From assembly GCF_963082655.1 (NCBI RefSeq), contig NC_081556.1, positions 154,435,559 through 154,499,558 on the forward strand: DNA of 64,000 bases. Reading direction: 5' to 3'. How positions within the stretch are numbered: position 1 is the stretch's first letter; each line of letters begins with the position of its first letter. This document shows positions 35,601 to 44,967 of this stretch, in pieces. The DNA comes from Stomoxys calcitrans (Eukaryota; Arthropoda; Insecta; Diptera; Muscidae). The notes under the pieces were generated by a model, which was not told where the DNA came from, made no database searches, and saw nothing but the letters and a program-made list of their open reading frames with translations. The position numbers and the translations under genes are program-made.

Positions 35601-37398
35601 CGTGCTAAGTTCGGCCAAGCCGAATCTTATATACCCTCCACCATGGATCGCATTTGTCGAGTTGTTTGCGCGGTATCTCTTTTTAGGCAAACAAAGAATA
35701 ATAGATAATAACTGTTATGCTACTGAAGATCTATCCAGTTATAGTCCATACAGACCATAGTAGAAGTCATTGGGTAATATTAGGAGTGGTATCAGGCTGT
35801 AGATCGGTTAAGACCATATTAAACATTTATGTTGAAGGTCATGGGAGAAGCCGTTGTACAAAATTTCAACAAAATCAGGTAAGAATTGCGCCCTCTTGTG
35901 GCTAAAGAAGTCAAGATCTAAGATCGGTTTATATAGCCGCTATAGGTTAAGACTATATTGGAGACTATTGGACATGTGGGCCGATTTGAACCATACTTAG
36001 CACAGTTGTTAAAAGTCATAAAAAAATACCTCATGCAAAATTTCAGCCAATTCGGATATGAATTGCGCTTTCTAGTGGCTCAAGAAGTCAAGATCCAAGA
36101 TCGGTTTATATGGCAGCTATAGCAGGTTAAGACTATATTGGACATGTATGTTGAAGATCATGGGAGAAGCCGTTGTACCAAATTTCAGCAAAATCGGATA
36201 AGTATTGCGCTCTCTTGTGGCTCAAGAAGTCAAGATCGGTTTATATGGTTGCTATATTAGACTATGGGGCGATTTGAACCATACTGAGCACAGTTGTTTA
36301 AATTCATAAAAAAATACCTCATGCAAAATTTCAGCCAAATAGGATATGAATTGCGCCCTCTAGTGGCTCAAGAAGTCAAGATCCAGGAACGGTTTATATG
36401 GCAGCTATACCAGGTTATTCCCGATTTTATCCAGATAACAGAACACCACATGCAAAATTTCAGCCAAATCGGTCGAGAATTGGGAACTCTATTGGCTCAA
36501 GAAGTCAAGATCCAAGATCGGTTTATATGGCAGCTATATCAGGTTATGAACCAATTTGAACCATACTTAACACAGCCAAATCAGATAAGAATTGCGCTCT
36601 CTAGATGCTCAAGAAGTCAAGACCCAAAATAGTTTTATATGGCAGCTATATAAGCTTGTGGACCGATTTGAACCATGTTCAGCACATGTGTTGGAAGAAA
36701 TAACAGAACTCCACATGAAAAATTTCAGCCAAATCGGAAGAGAATTGCGCAATCTATAGGCTCAAGAATTCAAGATTCAAGATCGGTTTATATGGCCGCT
36801 ATATCAGGTTATGAACCGATTTGAACCATACTTTACACAACCAAATCAGATAAGAATTGCGCTCTCTAGATGCTCAAGTCAAGACCCAAGACCGCCTTAG
36901 ATGGCAGCTATATCAAAATATGGACCGATTTGGCCCATTTACAATCCCAACCGACCTACACTAATAAGATATATTTGTGCAAAATTTCAAGCGTCTAGCT
37001 ATAGCTAAAGTTAGAGTGCTTTCGACAGACGGACGGACGGACATGGCTAGATCGACTTAAAATACCAGAACGATCAAGAATATATATACTTTATGGGGTC
37101 TTAGACGCTTATTTCGAGGTGATACAAACGGAATGACGAAATTAGTATACCACCCATGATATGGTGGAGGGTATTTGGAAATCGTATACACCATTTCTTG
37201 TCACTTACCTCCAGCACCGGTTATAATAATCCAATGATCCGTAGCTATGGCTATAATCCATGTTAACAAGGATAATACCATCAAGCAACTGCAACAAAAC
37301 AAGACACGACGCTGGAACATGTAAGCCTTCAACAGAGGCTTACGAGCCGCATCATCTCGACCAATGGTCGATGCAGAGGACACATCACGTTTTATCAT
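23663..37398 (-). CDS. Four-TM PMP22/claudin/TARP-like protein with large extracellular loop 1
   Basis: Five coding exons on the minus strand: 37,398-37,209, 27,837-27,160, 27,101-27,027, 24,114-23,880, 23,816-23,663; phases agree at each GT-AG junction; 443 residues. The start ATG ([10 protein letters not shown]) follows an in-frame TGA. Segments: TM1 about 32-53; W56, then G80-L81-W82-x2-C85, the W-GLW-C signature of claudin/TARP loop 1; TM2 319-341; TM3 352-374; TM4 395-418; short basic tail. Loop 1 is about 260 residues (claudins about 50, TARPs about 90) with N-x-S/T sites at N102, N120 and N217 and a C121. [11 protein letters not shown] after the insert resembles the loop end in stargazins. 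Known relatives build septate/tight junctions or act as ion-channel or receptor auxiliary subunits at the plasma membrane; which applies here is unknown. Introns of 9.4 and 2.9 kb are full of repeats. An ATTAAA polyadenylation-like signal lies at 23,621-23,626. Confidence 0.88.
24291..25760 (-). pseudogene. Jockey-like LINE, 3' half, inside an intron
   Basis: Minus strand, lying in the third intron of the claudin-like gene, same orientation. Frames in order: [20 protein letters not shown] and [20 protein letters not shown] (RT), [37 protein letters not shown]-type thumb, then [18 protein letters not shown] and the C-terminal region, ending with a (CAA)n tail (24,291-24,310). Between the SIP of LYLSSIP and the MASG-like block the expected YADD catalytic box is missing, apparently by a deletion of 40-50 bases, and there are frameshifts. 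Catalytically dead. Confidence 0.8.
25798..25833 (-). mobile_element. SINE-1 head fragment, reverse
   Basis: GTGCGTACAACCGGCTGCCA followed by TGGGATT is the reversed start of SINE-1. It directly precedes the 104-bp tandem duplication. Confidence 0.5.
25834..26041. repeat. Tandem duplication, two 104-bp units
   Basis: Units 25,834-25,937 and 25,938-26,041 differ by one base (C at 25,842, G at 25,946). Both contain CAAACCCTAGCCCTTACTAA and ATCCTACCGTATGTCAAAT. Near identity means a recent event or an assembly duplication. Confidence 0.9.
26060..26540. other. Intronic stretch, nothing recognised
   Basis: Lies in the claudin-like gene's intron. Short frames only, no clear repeat. Confidence 0.3.
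26545..26940 (-). pseudogene. LINE fragment split by SINE-1
   Basis: Minus frame reads [20 protein letters not shown] then TYV, resembling the end of an RT thumb (SILTYG-type). SINE-1 at 26,560-26,660 sits immediately after TYV. Clade uncertain. Confidence 0.4.
26560..26660 (+). mobile_element. SINE-1 copy with 11-bp target duplication
   Basis: TAATCCCAAGGCAGCCGGTT start, core TGACCC, TCCATCGGCAAGTGCTGCC, tail ACTGCTACAACAACAA. Flanked by CCGATACGTAT at 26,549-26,559 and 26,661-26,671. Confidence 0.88.
27840..28200. other. Intronic AT-rich stretch
   Basis: Start of the 9.4-kb first coding intron, nothing recognised. Confidence 0.3.
28212..28284 (-). mobile_element. SINE-1 copy, reverse, shortened
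   Basis: GTTGTTGTTGTAGCAGTATG, CACTGAGGGTCAATCCGGTA, GGCTGCCATGGGATT read as reversed SINE-1 lacking the TTCATCGGC core. Imperfect flanking ATCAGTGCAAAG (28,202) and ATCAGTGTAGAG (28,285). Confidence 0.65.
28505..28552 (+). mobile_element. SINE-1 tail fragment
   Basis: GCTGCCGCCTCAGTGTACAA then CACACTGCTACAACAACAAC. 5'-truncated. Confidence 0.6.
28560..29280 (+). repeat. Repeat family B array
   Basis: Monomers of roughly 130-150 bp carrying AATATGAGACTCAAATGAAA, AAAGGTATTTGGGAGTAG, a CGAATTTGATATCC block and a C-rich CCCCAAAACACCCCCC segment. Its reverse complement matches 60,840-61,300 monomer by monomer. Confidence 0.7.
29284..29600 (-). mobile_element. SINE-2 copy, reverse, with conserved flank
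   Basis: Minus strand: GTTAGAATCCTGGCGAGAAC (box B-like, mutated), GCAATGCCAACCATGGTC, CACTGCGGGATGCCGTTCG, CGGAAAGCACTCATTGACG. The flank 29,560-29,640 matches 60,485-60,580 in reverse, so SINE and flank were duplicated together. Confidence 0.7.
29640..29965 (-). repeat. Repeat family A1 fragment, reverse
   Basis: GACTTCTTTAGCCTCTAGAG, GGGCGCAATTATCCGATTTG, then CTCTAGAAGGCGCAATTG, i.e. two A1 monomers in reverse without ends. Confidence 0.6.
30120..30240 (+). mobile_element. SINE-2-related head
   Basis: GTCTCTGAGTTGGAATCCTG (box B with one change), ACGAGAACTAATGCTGGTGT and CATTTATGAAG match the SINE-2 head. It diverges after about 30,240. Confidence 0.45.
30392..30512. mobile_element. Foldback MITE, copy 2
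   Basis: AAAGCCCCGTCTACACTGCT ... GAGCAGTGTAAACGGGTTT, 121 bp, same inverted design; centre contains GTCAGCTGATTTTATAGAAG. Confidence 0.8.
30850..31045 (+). repeat. Repeat family D copy
   Basis: GTAAACAGCTGAGTACAATT, GCGAAGTGCACTATCTGTCA, a (GT)n tract and TTGTTGGGCAACTGCCACTA, in inverted orientation relative to 22,495. Confidence 0.65.
31046..32615. other. Intronic, mostly single-copy AT-rich
   Basis: Within the 9.4-kb intron. A 68-residue frame at 31,853-32,059 (minus) has no recognised homology. Confidence 0.35.
32619..32853 (-). mobile_element. MITE-1 copy 2, 235 bp
   Basis: TTGGGTTGCCCAAAAAGTAA at left, TTACTTTTTGGGCAACCCAA at right, perfect inverted ends, TA on both sides (32,617-32,618 and 32,854-32,855). 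Interior is reversed relative to copy 1. Confidence 0.88.
32950..33600 (+). repeat. Repeat family A2, 3'-truncated
   Basis: AAAAAGGCATTAAGTTCGGC hairpin, GATACCCACCACCTCGGG, then monomers 152 bp apart (TAGCTATATCCAAATC at 33,315 and CAGCTATATTCAAATC at 33,467). Ends within a monomer near TGCGCCTTTTATGG. Confidence 0.72.
33601..34279. other. Intronic stretch with a diffuse inverted repeat
   Basis: About 34,004-34,041 (GCAACATATTATTCAATGAT ... GGAATGC) is roughly the reverse complement of 34,214-34,252 (GCATTCCAGTACC ... ATGTTGC), 170 bases apart. Possibly an old inverted-end element. No gene. Confidence 0.4.
34280..34478 (+). mobile_element. 3' half of the 377-bp inverted-end element (family E)
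   Basis: Aligns with 49,270-49,477: GCGAGCGAAATGTGACAG, TTATCATACCAA, CCGTTGAAACCAATA, then AATTATGCTGGCAATGGTTT and CAAGGGTTACCA. The left end is absent. Confidence 0.55.
34900..35095 (+). repeat. Repeat family D copy
   Basis: AGGTAGTGTACCGTAAACAG at left and TTGTTGTTGGGCAACTGCC at right, with TGCGCTATCTGTCAACAAG and a (TG)n tract inside. Confidence 0.65.
35590..37180 (+). repeat. Repeat family A1, full-length element (about 1.6 kb)
   Basis: Left end GTAAGAGCGTGCTAAGTT, hairpin-like TTCGGCCAAGCCGAA, TATACCCTCCACCATGGATC. About eight monomers follow (GGCAGCTATATCAGGTTATG and GAATTGCGCCCTCTAGTGG blocks), then CCGACCTACACTAATAAG, GACGGACGGACGGACATGGC at 37,029, AAGAATATATATACTTTATG and right end GATATGGTGGAGGGTATTTG, inverted relative to the left end. 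It lies within the first coding intron of the claudin-like gene, just 30 bases below its first coding exon. Small frames inside are not genes. Confidence 0.8.
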
Positions 37399-37442
37399 TT
37401 TAGGCTTCGATTTCAAATGCGGTCATATATAGAGATGGTAAA

Positions 37443-37445
37443 ACT
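37443..37445 (-). other. Probable splice acceptor of a 5' UTR exon
   Basis: Minus strand reads TGTTTGTTTTCCAG then TTTTACC, a good pyrimidine tract and AG, 45 bases above the claudin-like start codon. This implies at least one non-coding first exon farther upstream, not located. Confidence 0.45.
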
Positions 37446-37449
37446 GGAA

Positions 37450-39590
37450 AACAAACACAATTCTAAGTTATTTGCCATAACAGAAATGAACAAAGGTTTT
37501 GGGGGATTAGGCTCGTTTGCCTAAGCACATTTCGCGCTAAAAATGTGGCAAAATAGTTCAAAAGTATTTCTTAATGCCGGACTGGTCATTTAGAATAATT
37601 ATTTGCGACAGCCTGATGATCATGACAGACAGAATGTCATGAGGAAAACATGATGGCTGAAATTTGCAGCAGTCACTGGGTGCCAAGATTTTTGGTTTAG
37701 GTGTTCGTACATTAATTCTCCTCTTATTCACTCACCGCCCGAAGAATAGCACTTAGCGCGTCTTTTGTTTTTCTTTAATATTTCAACGAACAATAACATG
37801 TGTGTGCAATTCAAATTCACAGAGCAACAGAAGACAAATACTCATTGCTTGTAGTTTAATTTATTTAATTCATTTGTAATAATGTGTTGTGGTCGCGTTT
37901 TTAAGCGACTTTACGCGAATTTATAAAAATACCACCTATCGAATTTGTTTTAGTGTTTTGTTATTATTTCTTATTTTGCTTTAAACACTGCTAACTGTTG
38001 GCTGGTTTGTCCTCATGTTTCGGTTTTTCATACAGTTTGACAAATTTTTAAGAGATTTTCTTTTAGAACAATTTGCGTTGCTTCGTATGTGTTCTTTTTT
38101 TTTTGGTCCAATGAAGATCTGCCGATACTACAATATTTTCGATGTCCCACAATTTTTTTTTTTTGTCGCTTTCTTCTTTTGCTCTTGTTTGTTGTTGTTG
38201 CTGTTCAGCTCATTTTTAAAACAATAAATAAAAGTGAAGAATTAAAAAAAAAAGTCACACACATATTTTGAAATGTCTGTCAAACGAGTTGATGTTTGTT
38301 TGGTGGAAGAAACATTAGTCGTCAATGGTTCGGTGTTGAGTGAAAAATTATTTTCGACATTGATTTTGTGGGGTTTTTTGAAAAATCTTTCACTTCAGGA
38401 TTCTTTCGACACACACACTGACTGTATTGGAAATTCATTTATGAAACACCATTTGCCGCCATGCTCAAATACATATTTGCCAGTTATTGTTTATAATTTT
38501 TATATGTATCATACACATCTTCCTTTCTTCCGCCATTCGAAAATGACATTAACGAATTGCTTTAATTTTTCTGATTTAATGATTTATGGCGAAATAGTTT
38601 TTATGCGAATTAAAGCCAGCATAAGCTTCATATAAACTATTAAAATTATGCAATAAATTTTAAAACTATAAACACATTTCGAAATTTGTCATTATTAGGC
38701 AGTTAAATTTGAATTGAAACCCATAAACATTTAATTCAAAAAAAAAAGAATCACTTTCGTACTCTTTTTCTTCACAAAATATACTATGTTCCTTTTGATT
38801 ATTATTATTTTTTTTCGTGATATAGTAGATTTTCATATATAAAATTTTGTTTGGCGTTTATTTTGATGCTGCGCGACACGGGGCTCTTTTGCTTCTCAGT
38901 TCTTTTGTCTTGATACCTTGTTGTCATATCATACTATCACACTAACTACACTCACTCACGTACTGCTTGCTTACTAACTATTCGAAGACGTCGCCTGGCA
39001 AAATGCTACTGAATGATAGGCTACTGTCTGACATTCAGATAGGCTAGAAAATCCCCAGCAGCATCCATCGGTTAGGTATAAAAATTTTTGTTGGGAGAGA
39101 AACGTTGTCGTCTTCGTCTTAGCTATTCGCCAAAGTAATATCCGCAAACATACTGCTAGACACATATAATATTCGATACATATATCGTAAATCCTCACAC
39201 CGAGAATATGTTTGTTTTGAATGCAACGCATGGTAAGAATTGCTGTACGTGTATCATTTGAATAAACAAAGTGTTTGGAGAAATTTTATTGAGTACAAAA
39301 ATTGATTGCTTTAATTAGGGCAACGTTAACGTGAAAACATTTGTAGCATCTAATTTATTACCATGGAAGTTAAAGATTTATTGCAGTCGCTCTAGTGTTT
39401 GTTTCAATTACCCTGTCTAGCTAATTTAATTATTATTAAAGATTTATTTATACCATCCACCATTGGTGAAAGGTTTAAGTTTATGTTTCTACAACCTTGA
39501 AATAATGATCTTAGAGCCGTATGAAGCCATGGAGTTCGATTTATCGATGTTCATCCATCTATCTTTCGAACGAATAAAGCTATCAGCTCC
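37450..39590. other. Upstream region of the claudin-like gene, no gene supported
   Basis: AT-rich, T-tract rich single-copy DNA. The 120-residue frame at 38,273-38,635 (plus) has no recognised domain and unconvincing composition. Best place to look for the untranslated exon and promoter of the minus-strand gene. Confidence 0.35.
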
Positions 39591-39594
39591 AAAT

Positions 39595-39635
39595 TTTGTA
39601 CTCAGCAGTTTACGATACACTACCTGCTAATTATG
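39595..39635 (-). repeat. Family D end fragment
   Basis: TACTCAGCAGTTTACGATAC then ACTACCTGCTAATTATGTC, matching the 22,780-22,830 end. Confidence 0.5.
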
Positions 39636-39639
39636 TCTT

Positions 39640-41060
39640 GGATAAACTTAGTTAACCCGAAGTCTTTTGGATCGACGGAATCCGATTTAAGGGCGTGGGC
39701 GACAAACGTGTAGCACTGTGCAACAGCGAAACAATCGGTAGGACGATGACAATCATATGGGATGATCCGGATTGTGAGACGACGAGGCTATTACTAAAAG
39801 CAAGTAAGGAGGTCAGTATAGCTTTTGGTGTCATAACGGCACACGTAGGACTACGACCTCACTTATGCAAAATCGGTGCGGCAAGAGCAGCCAGAGAAAC
39901 CATTGGTTGAAATTCGATTATAAGAACAAAAAAGATAATAATGTCAGAACAATTTCAATTGTTTCAACTTCAGTTTGGTTATTTTCATAGTTCAGTAGCT
40001 TTCTTAACCACGATACAATAAATATGGTTAAAAGAAGATGCTACTTACCGATATATCAGTTCCGTCAATCATTTCCATAAAAAATAAATTAATTTTGCTT
40101 CTCCCAATTGTATCAACAACGTTTTATTTTCTGCAGTACCACAAAGAGTTCGCACAACTCTTACGGTAGTTTTGCTTATTAGTCTATCGCTAACTATCAT
40201 ACCGGAGTTCTACTAACGCCTTACCGGTAGTTGTACTAACTATCCTTCCAGCAGTTAGTGCTATATATAGAATCTTCATATACAACTGAATAATTCGGGG
40301 AGGTTTGAGTCCCCCGGCCGGCCAATTTTTTTTTTTTTTGTTATTTTTTCTTTAAACTTAAAGAAAATTCGGCTTAAAAAAATATGTATTTCTTATTAAA
40401 CATTTTTTTCTACACTTTTTTAATTTTAATCTAATTGAGAAACTTATTACTGTACAGTAATGCTTATTGCCCTGTATAATCATTAAAAAAATTATATCGG
40501 TAGGCTAGAGGATGCGTGAAAGAGTACCAAACATGACATCAAATCTCCCCTCGGCCAACAACAAAACTAATAGAATTAATTTTAAAGCGTAATAAGTCTA
40601 GGGAGAAAACCCCGAGGGAGAGCAGCAAACAGAAAAAAACGAATAAGCGCAGTGCACCGCGAACGATGTAGACTTAAAGCAATTTTGATATTTGGTAGCA
40701 TAACATAAACTAGACAATAACTTCAACCCGAACATTGGTTGTCACAACAGCAAGGTTGCGGTTGGCAAAAAAATTGGTTGAGACAACAAATCGGTTTTCT
40801 GGGTGTGATGGCATGTGGGAAAGATAATGAGACGTTGGGACATTTCCTATATTATTGTCCGGCTTTCGCGGCTAACAGACACCGGTACTTAGGTAGGAAC
40901 ACGATACCAGACATGAACCAACTTAGGGGAGTGGTATGGAAGAAGATAAAATTAATTGAAATTAACATAAAATTTCCTTTTTGAGGTTACTTTTTAGTTT
41001 TTTTATAGCGCACAACAAGCCGATTACTGGCTTATATGTACGTCTATAGTGGCATGGGGA
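39640..41060 (+). pseudogene. R1/I-like LINE C-terminal fragment, interrupted
   Basis: Frame 39,695-39,909 gives DDPDCETTRLLLKASKEVSI, AFGVITAHVGLRPHLCKIGA. Frame 40,739-40,984 resumes with GVMACGKDNETLGHFLYYCP then AFAANRHRYLG, a C-x8-H-x4-C terminal knuckle typical of these elements. An 823-base insert (39,910-40,732) separates them, flanked by CATTGGTTG. Confidence 0.6.
39910..40732. mobile_element. Unclassified 0.8-kb insertion with 9-bp direct repeats
   Basis: CATTGGTTG at 39,901-39,909 and 40,733-40,741 flank it inside a LINE reading region. The insert contains a G+C-rich GTCCCCCGGCCGGCC stretch followed by a T run, but no obvious inverted ends, LTRs or transposase frame. Confidence 0.45.
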
Positions 41061-41069
41061 AGATTAATA

Positions 41070-44000
41070 TCTACACCCTCTTTTCAACCTAACCTTAGAG
41101 ACAAATAAAAACCACACTTTCTATTTTTCTTGATTTCTTTTGTCTAACCTTACCACTATGTGTCTGTACATGACAGAAACTTGACATATATTTAGCTCAT
41201 TCACACTTCTTCGCATTGCATATGTATGTGTGAAAGAAGAAGCAACAGAACACAGAAATAGATACACACAATATGTACAATATTATTTCATTACAATTTG
41301 ATTCGAACAATTAAAAATATGTTTAACTCTTGCCTTCATGGTGAAACAATTAAAGGTGGTTTCATTTGTACAACAGACGCAAATCATATGAGTAGAGAAT
41401 ATGAGAGAAATAAGATAACAGCAAAGAGAATGCAAAAAAATGTACCGTCAAACCAGGCTGCTGTTAACAGGTGTTGGCGTGAGACCACCTTTTTAAATCG
41501 GCCTTGGCATGCCTTCTTTACCAATCACTTACCGTGATATAAAAAATATCAAATTTCTATATCAAAAATAATTAAAGCAATTAACACCAGGATTCACTGA
41601 ATAAGGTTAAGCCAAGCGATCAGTTGACATACAATTTTTTTAATTTTTTGCAGTACCTGGCATTGAGGATGTCAACTTGTTCTCCTTTTACATTATTTCG
41701 ATACGATTTCTCCTAGTTGATGTTATTTTCATTCGGCAGATCTGGCATCCTTAATGATGTACATAGGGCCTTTCCACTTTATGTTTTGCAAGTGACCTGA
41801 ACTTCTATTAGTGAATCCTGAAATAACACCTAGTTTGAAAAGATTTTTATAAGTCAATACCATTTTTAATCAGTCAAATTTAGTTCTATATTTTTTGTGC
41901 GCGCTTTTACCATTCCATTGTTCCTTCTATATAGTAGAAATATCAACTTATATTTTCTAGTAAATCCGTTAGTGCAAACTGCATCATCTCTTTAGGGAGT
42001 CAACTTTAGGGATTCCGTTATAATTCAGACAGTTTTCAGCAGCGAAGAACACATCAGCATAGGATCCCACACCCATCATTAAAATCGAATCATACATAAT
42101 GAGCAATGCGTTGCTTGTAAAGTGGCAAATCATAAAATATTTTCTCATTGTGCATATTGTGGGGATCTCAAACTACTGAAATAATACAAACAATGGCTCG
42201 TTCTTCCGTTGCTCAACCATGAAGATGTTGGTGTAAAATGAGAAAACAACACATGGGCGATGCATCTCTTTTAATGTTCTGGCCGTCTTGCGGCCGTTTG
42301 TTGTTTATAAGACGTCATTATTTTATGAGATTCTGAAAATCGTGCAAATCATTCGCTTGAATCAACATAAACAACAATCTTCAGATAGAACGAAAGCAAA
42401 GAGATTCCAAACATTTGTTTGTTATTCAACATTCGAACGAGTGAACAGTTGTATTTTCCAAGTTTTTAGTTTTCACATTTTTTTTTTTCATTTTTTCGGC
42501 ACCCCCACACATGGTGTGTGTATAATTTCAACACCTTAATGTGTTCGTCTAAACAGCAGGTGTCATTTATTTTTAAAAATAAACGTACAAATTTCACATA
42601 AAACTGTATTTCAATGTCTGTCGTTTCGTTTTAGCTTTTTATTCGCTTGTCGGTTGCTCGATATCAAAGCATCTGACATTGCTTGGGAAAAGATCAAATC
42701 TACCTTTTCTGCGTATATAGCAAACGTTCTCATTTTTTTTTTTTTGTGCTGTGTTGATGTAGAAGACATATGTCTTAAATATGTATAGGGGAAAGTGTAT
42801 GCGCATCTCTCAACATTTTCACGTATGTCACTGTCCAATTTTCCCACAAGCTGAAACTTGTTGTCTTTTTTGTTGTGGTTGTTGACTTTCTGGGTGGGCG
42901 TCTATATGGAATGCCAATGTGCCTTGCTGTATTTATAACAATGAAAATGGTCAAAATTTCCAATTCGTTGTCTTTTTTAATCATCAGCCCCCACTAGCCC
43001 AGCAAACCCCAGCGACAAACCAACTCAAGCAATTTATGGGCGGGCGCATACAGCATGTCAATAATTTCGTTCACCTTCACGAAGATGCGCCGACAAACAA
43101 CAAGTGACCAGTTGTAAGGCAGGCAAATTGTTCGATCCTCAATTACAAAGTGTTTGCTAATTTTTTTATTTCAATTCACCTTTTATCAGCGCCACGAATT
43201 GTGCGATGGATGTTCGTTCGGAATTACCAAAAATAAAACTAATTGAGTATCATTGCATGGTTATTTCAATAAGAGATCTATCTTGTGCTCTGTTAGCGCT
43301 AGATCTACTCTGCTTACTGCTGGCATTGTTGCGTATACATTGGGGATAAGAACAAGACAATTCAGCCAACCACTTGTTGGTTTAATCGCGAAATACTACA
43401 AGTGCTAACATCAATTCAATGAGTCGCTCGTTGTTTGTTGATGTTTCATTTGCAAAAGCGCTAGCTGTTGTTTTTGTAGTTGTTATTCTCGTGTGCTTCG
43501 TTTGGGGGCTGTCTCGTCTGTTTCGTTATGCTTACTTATAGAATGTTGAATTGCTTGCCAAAATTTATTAAAAATATTAAATTGCCATAGCTTTGTAATT
43601 AAATCATAAAATTGAATGTTTGCGCCGCCAGCTATTGAATGAAATGAATCAAAAGAATTGAGATGATTATGTTAATGCATAGCATATACATTTGGGACTT
43701 ACATTATGTACCCACATGTGTGTCATAGTAGTGGTTCGAAAGTTGTACTTTGATGTATCACTGGAAATTTTGGTACACATGTTCGTGTAGCTTTTTTGTA
43801 TGTTTGCATTTATATAGATATCTTTTTAAATAGACATGAAATTTTGGCATAATATGGCCGTTAAACACATGTTTAAGGTCTTGTTAATTTGGTATTGTTT
43901 ATTTTTTATATTTTAATGATAGAAGATCCCTGGAGAAATATTTCATAATTGTTTGTGTATGCAAACGGGGACAAAAGCAAGAATTTGGACCAATGCCAAA

Positions 44001-44120
44001 AGGCAAAGAATTTAAACAATTTTCCCAAATGTGATAAGAATGCATACTTTTAGCACACACACACACACTCCCAAAAGGTAAGCTTCGGTAGCATCAGGAT
44101 ATAAATATACTAAATACAAC
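41070..44120. other. Three kb without a supported gene
   Basis: Single-copy AT-rich DNA. Frames at 41,298-41,537, 42,288-42,539 and 42,611-42,847 show no recognisable domain. Poly-T tracts at 42,480 and 42,735. No clear member of the dispersed families. Confidence 0.35.
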
Positions 44121-44122
44121 AT

Positions 44123-44333
44123 GTAAGAGCGTGCTAAGTTCGGCCGGTCTGAATCATTTATACCCCACACCATGGATCGCATTTGTCGAGTTCTTTAAGC
44201 GGTATTTCGGTTTATAGGCAAACAAAGAATAATGAATAAGAACTTTTATGCTATTGGAGCTATATCAAGTTATAGTCCAATTCGGATTATAAATGAATTG
44301 AATGCTGAACATTGTAGAAGTCATTGTGTAATA
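44123..44333 (+). repeat. 5' end of repeat family A1, cut by MITE-1
   Basis: TAAGAGCGTGCTAAGTTCGG, CACCATGGATCGCATTTGTC, then half a monomer ending TCATTGTGTAA, immediately followed by MITE-1. Confidence 0.7.
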
Positions 44334-44570
44334 TTGGGTTGCCCAAAAAGTAATTGCAGATTTTTCATATAGTCGGCGTTGACAAATTTTTTCACAGCTT
44401 GTGACTCTGTAATTGCATTCTTTCTTCTGTCAGTTATCAGCTGTTACTTTTAGCTTGCTTTAGAAAAAAAGTGTAAAAAAAGTATATTTGATTAAAGTTC
44501 ATTCTAAGTTTTATTAAAAATGGATTTACTTTCTTTTAAGAAATCCGCAATTACTTTTTGAGCAATCCAG
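44334..44570 (+). mobile_element. MITE-1 copy 3, 237 bp
   Basis: Left end TTGGGTTGCCCAAAAAGTAA; right end TTACTTTTTGAGCAATCCAG has three changes. TA at 44,332-44,333 and 44,571-44,572. The interior is nearly identical to copy 1. Confidence 0.85.
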
Positions 44571-44799
44571 TATATAAAACAAATTTGTAAAAGATAATGG
44601 CTGGTAGTATGTACGTTTTTCGCGACACTTTTTCGTGAATACTTTTTTAGATAATAGATTTTGAAGGAAAAAAACTTGCTGATTTCGTTCAGTAAGACAT
44701 TCTCTCATTACTTGTGAAAAAATCTTCATAAAAGCATTATGTTTTCATTGAGATTTTTGTAGTGTTTCAAAAATGTAACCGTGAAAAATGTGTGTTTTC

Positions 44800-44965
44800 A
44801 ACTGTGGAAAGTGGTAAAACAAAGTTTATTTCAAAACCACTTTGACATTTCAATTTACGACATTGGCTATCAAGGTAGTTTCGTTGGGGGTAGATTTTTG
44901 TTGTTGTGCTAATGATGCGACCTCTTAGTTGTATCATGTCTTAAAGCCTAGTACTAACTTCATTC
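44800..44965 (+). repeat. Repeat family F copy 1
   Basis: TTCAAAACCACTTTGACATT, CAAGGTAGTTTCGTTGGGGG, TAGATTTTTGTTG and AAAGCCTAGTACTAACTTCA are shared with 48,135-48,480 but in a different order. It ends at MITE-1 copy 4. Confidence 0.55.
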
Positions 44966-44967
44966 TA

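Noticed and set aside
36294..36632. 112-residue frame with internal repeats (QNFSQIG...LAQEVKIQ)
   Set aside because: Translation of family A1 monomers; the repeat pattern is DNA-level, found on many copies in other frames.
38273..38635. 120-residue frame upstream of the claudin-like gene
   Set aside because: No recognisable domain, AT-driven composition, lies among T runs; not enough to call a gene.
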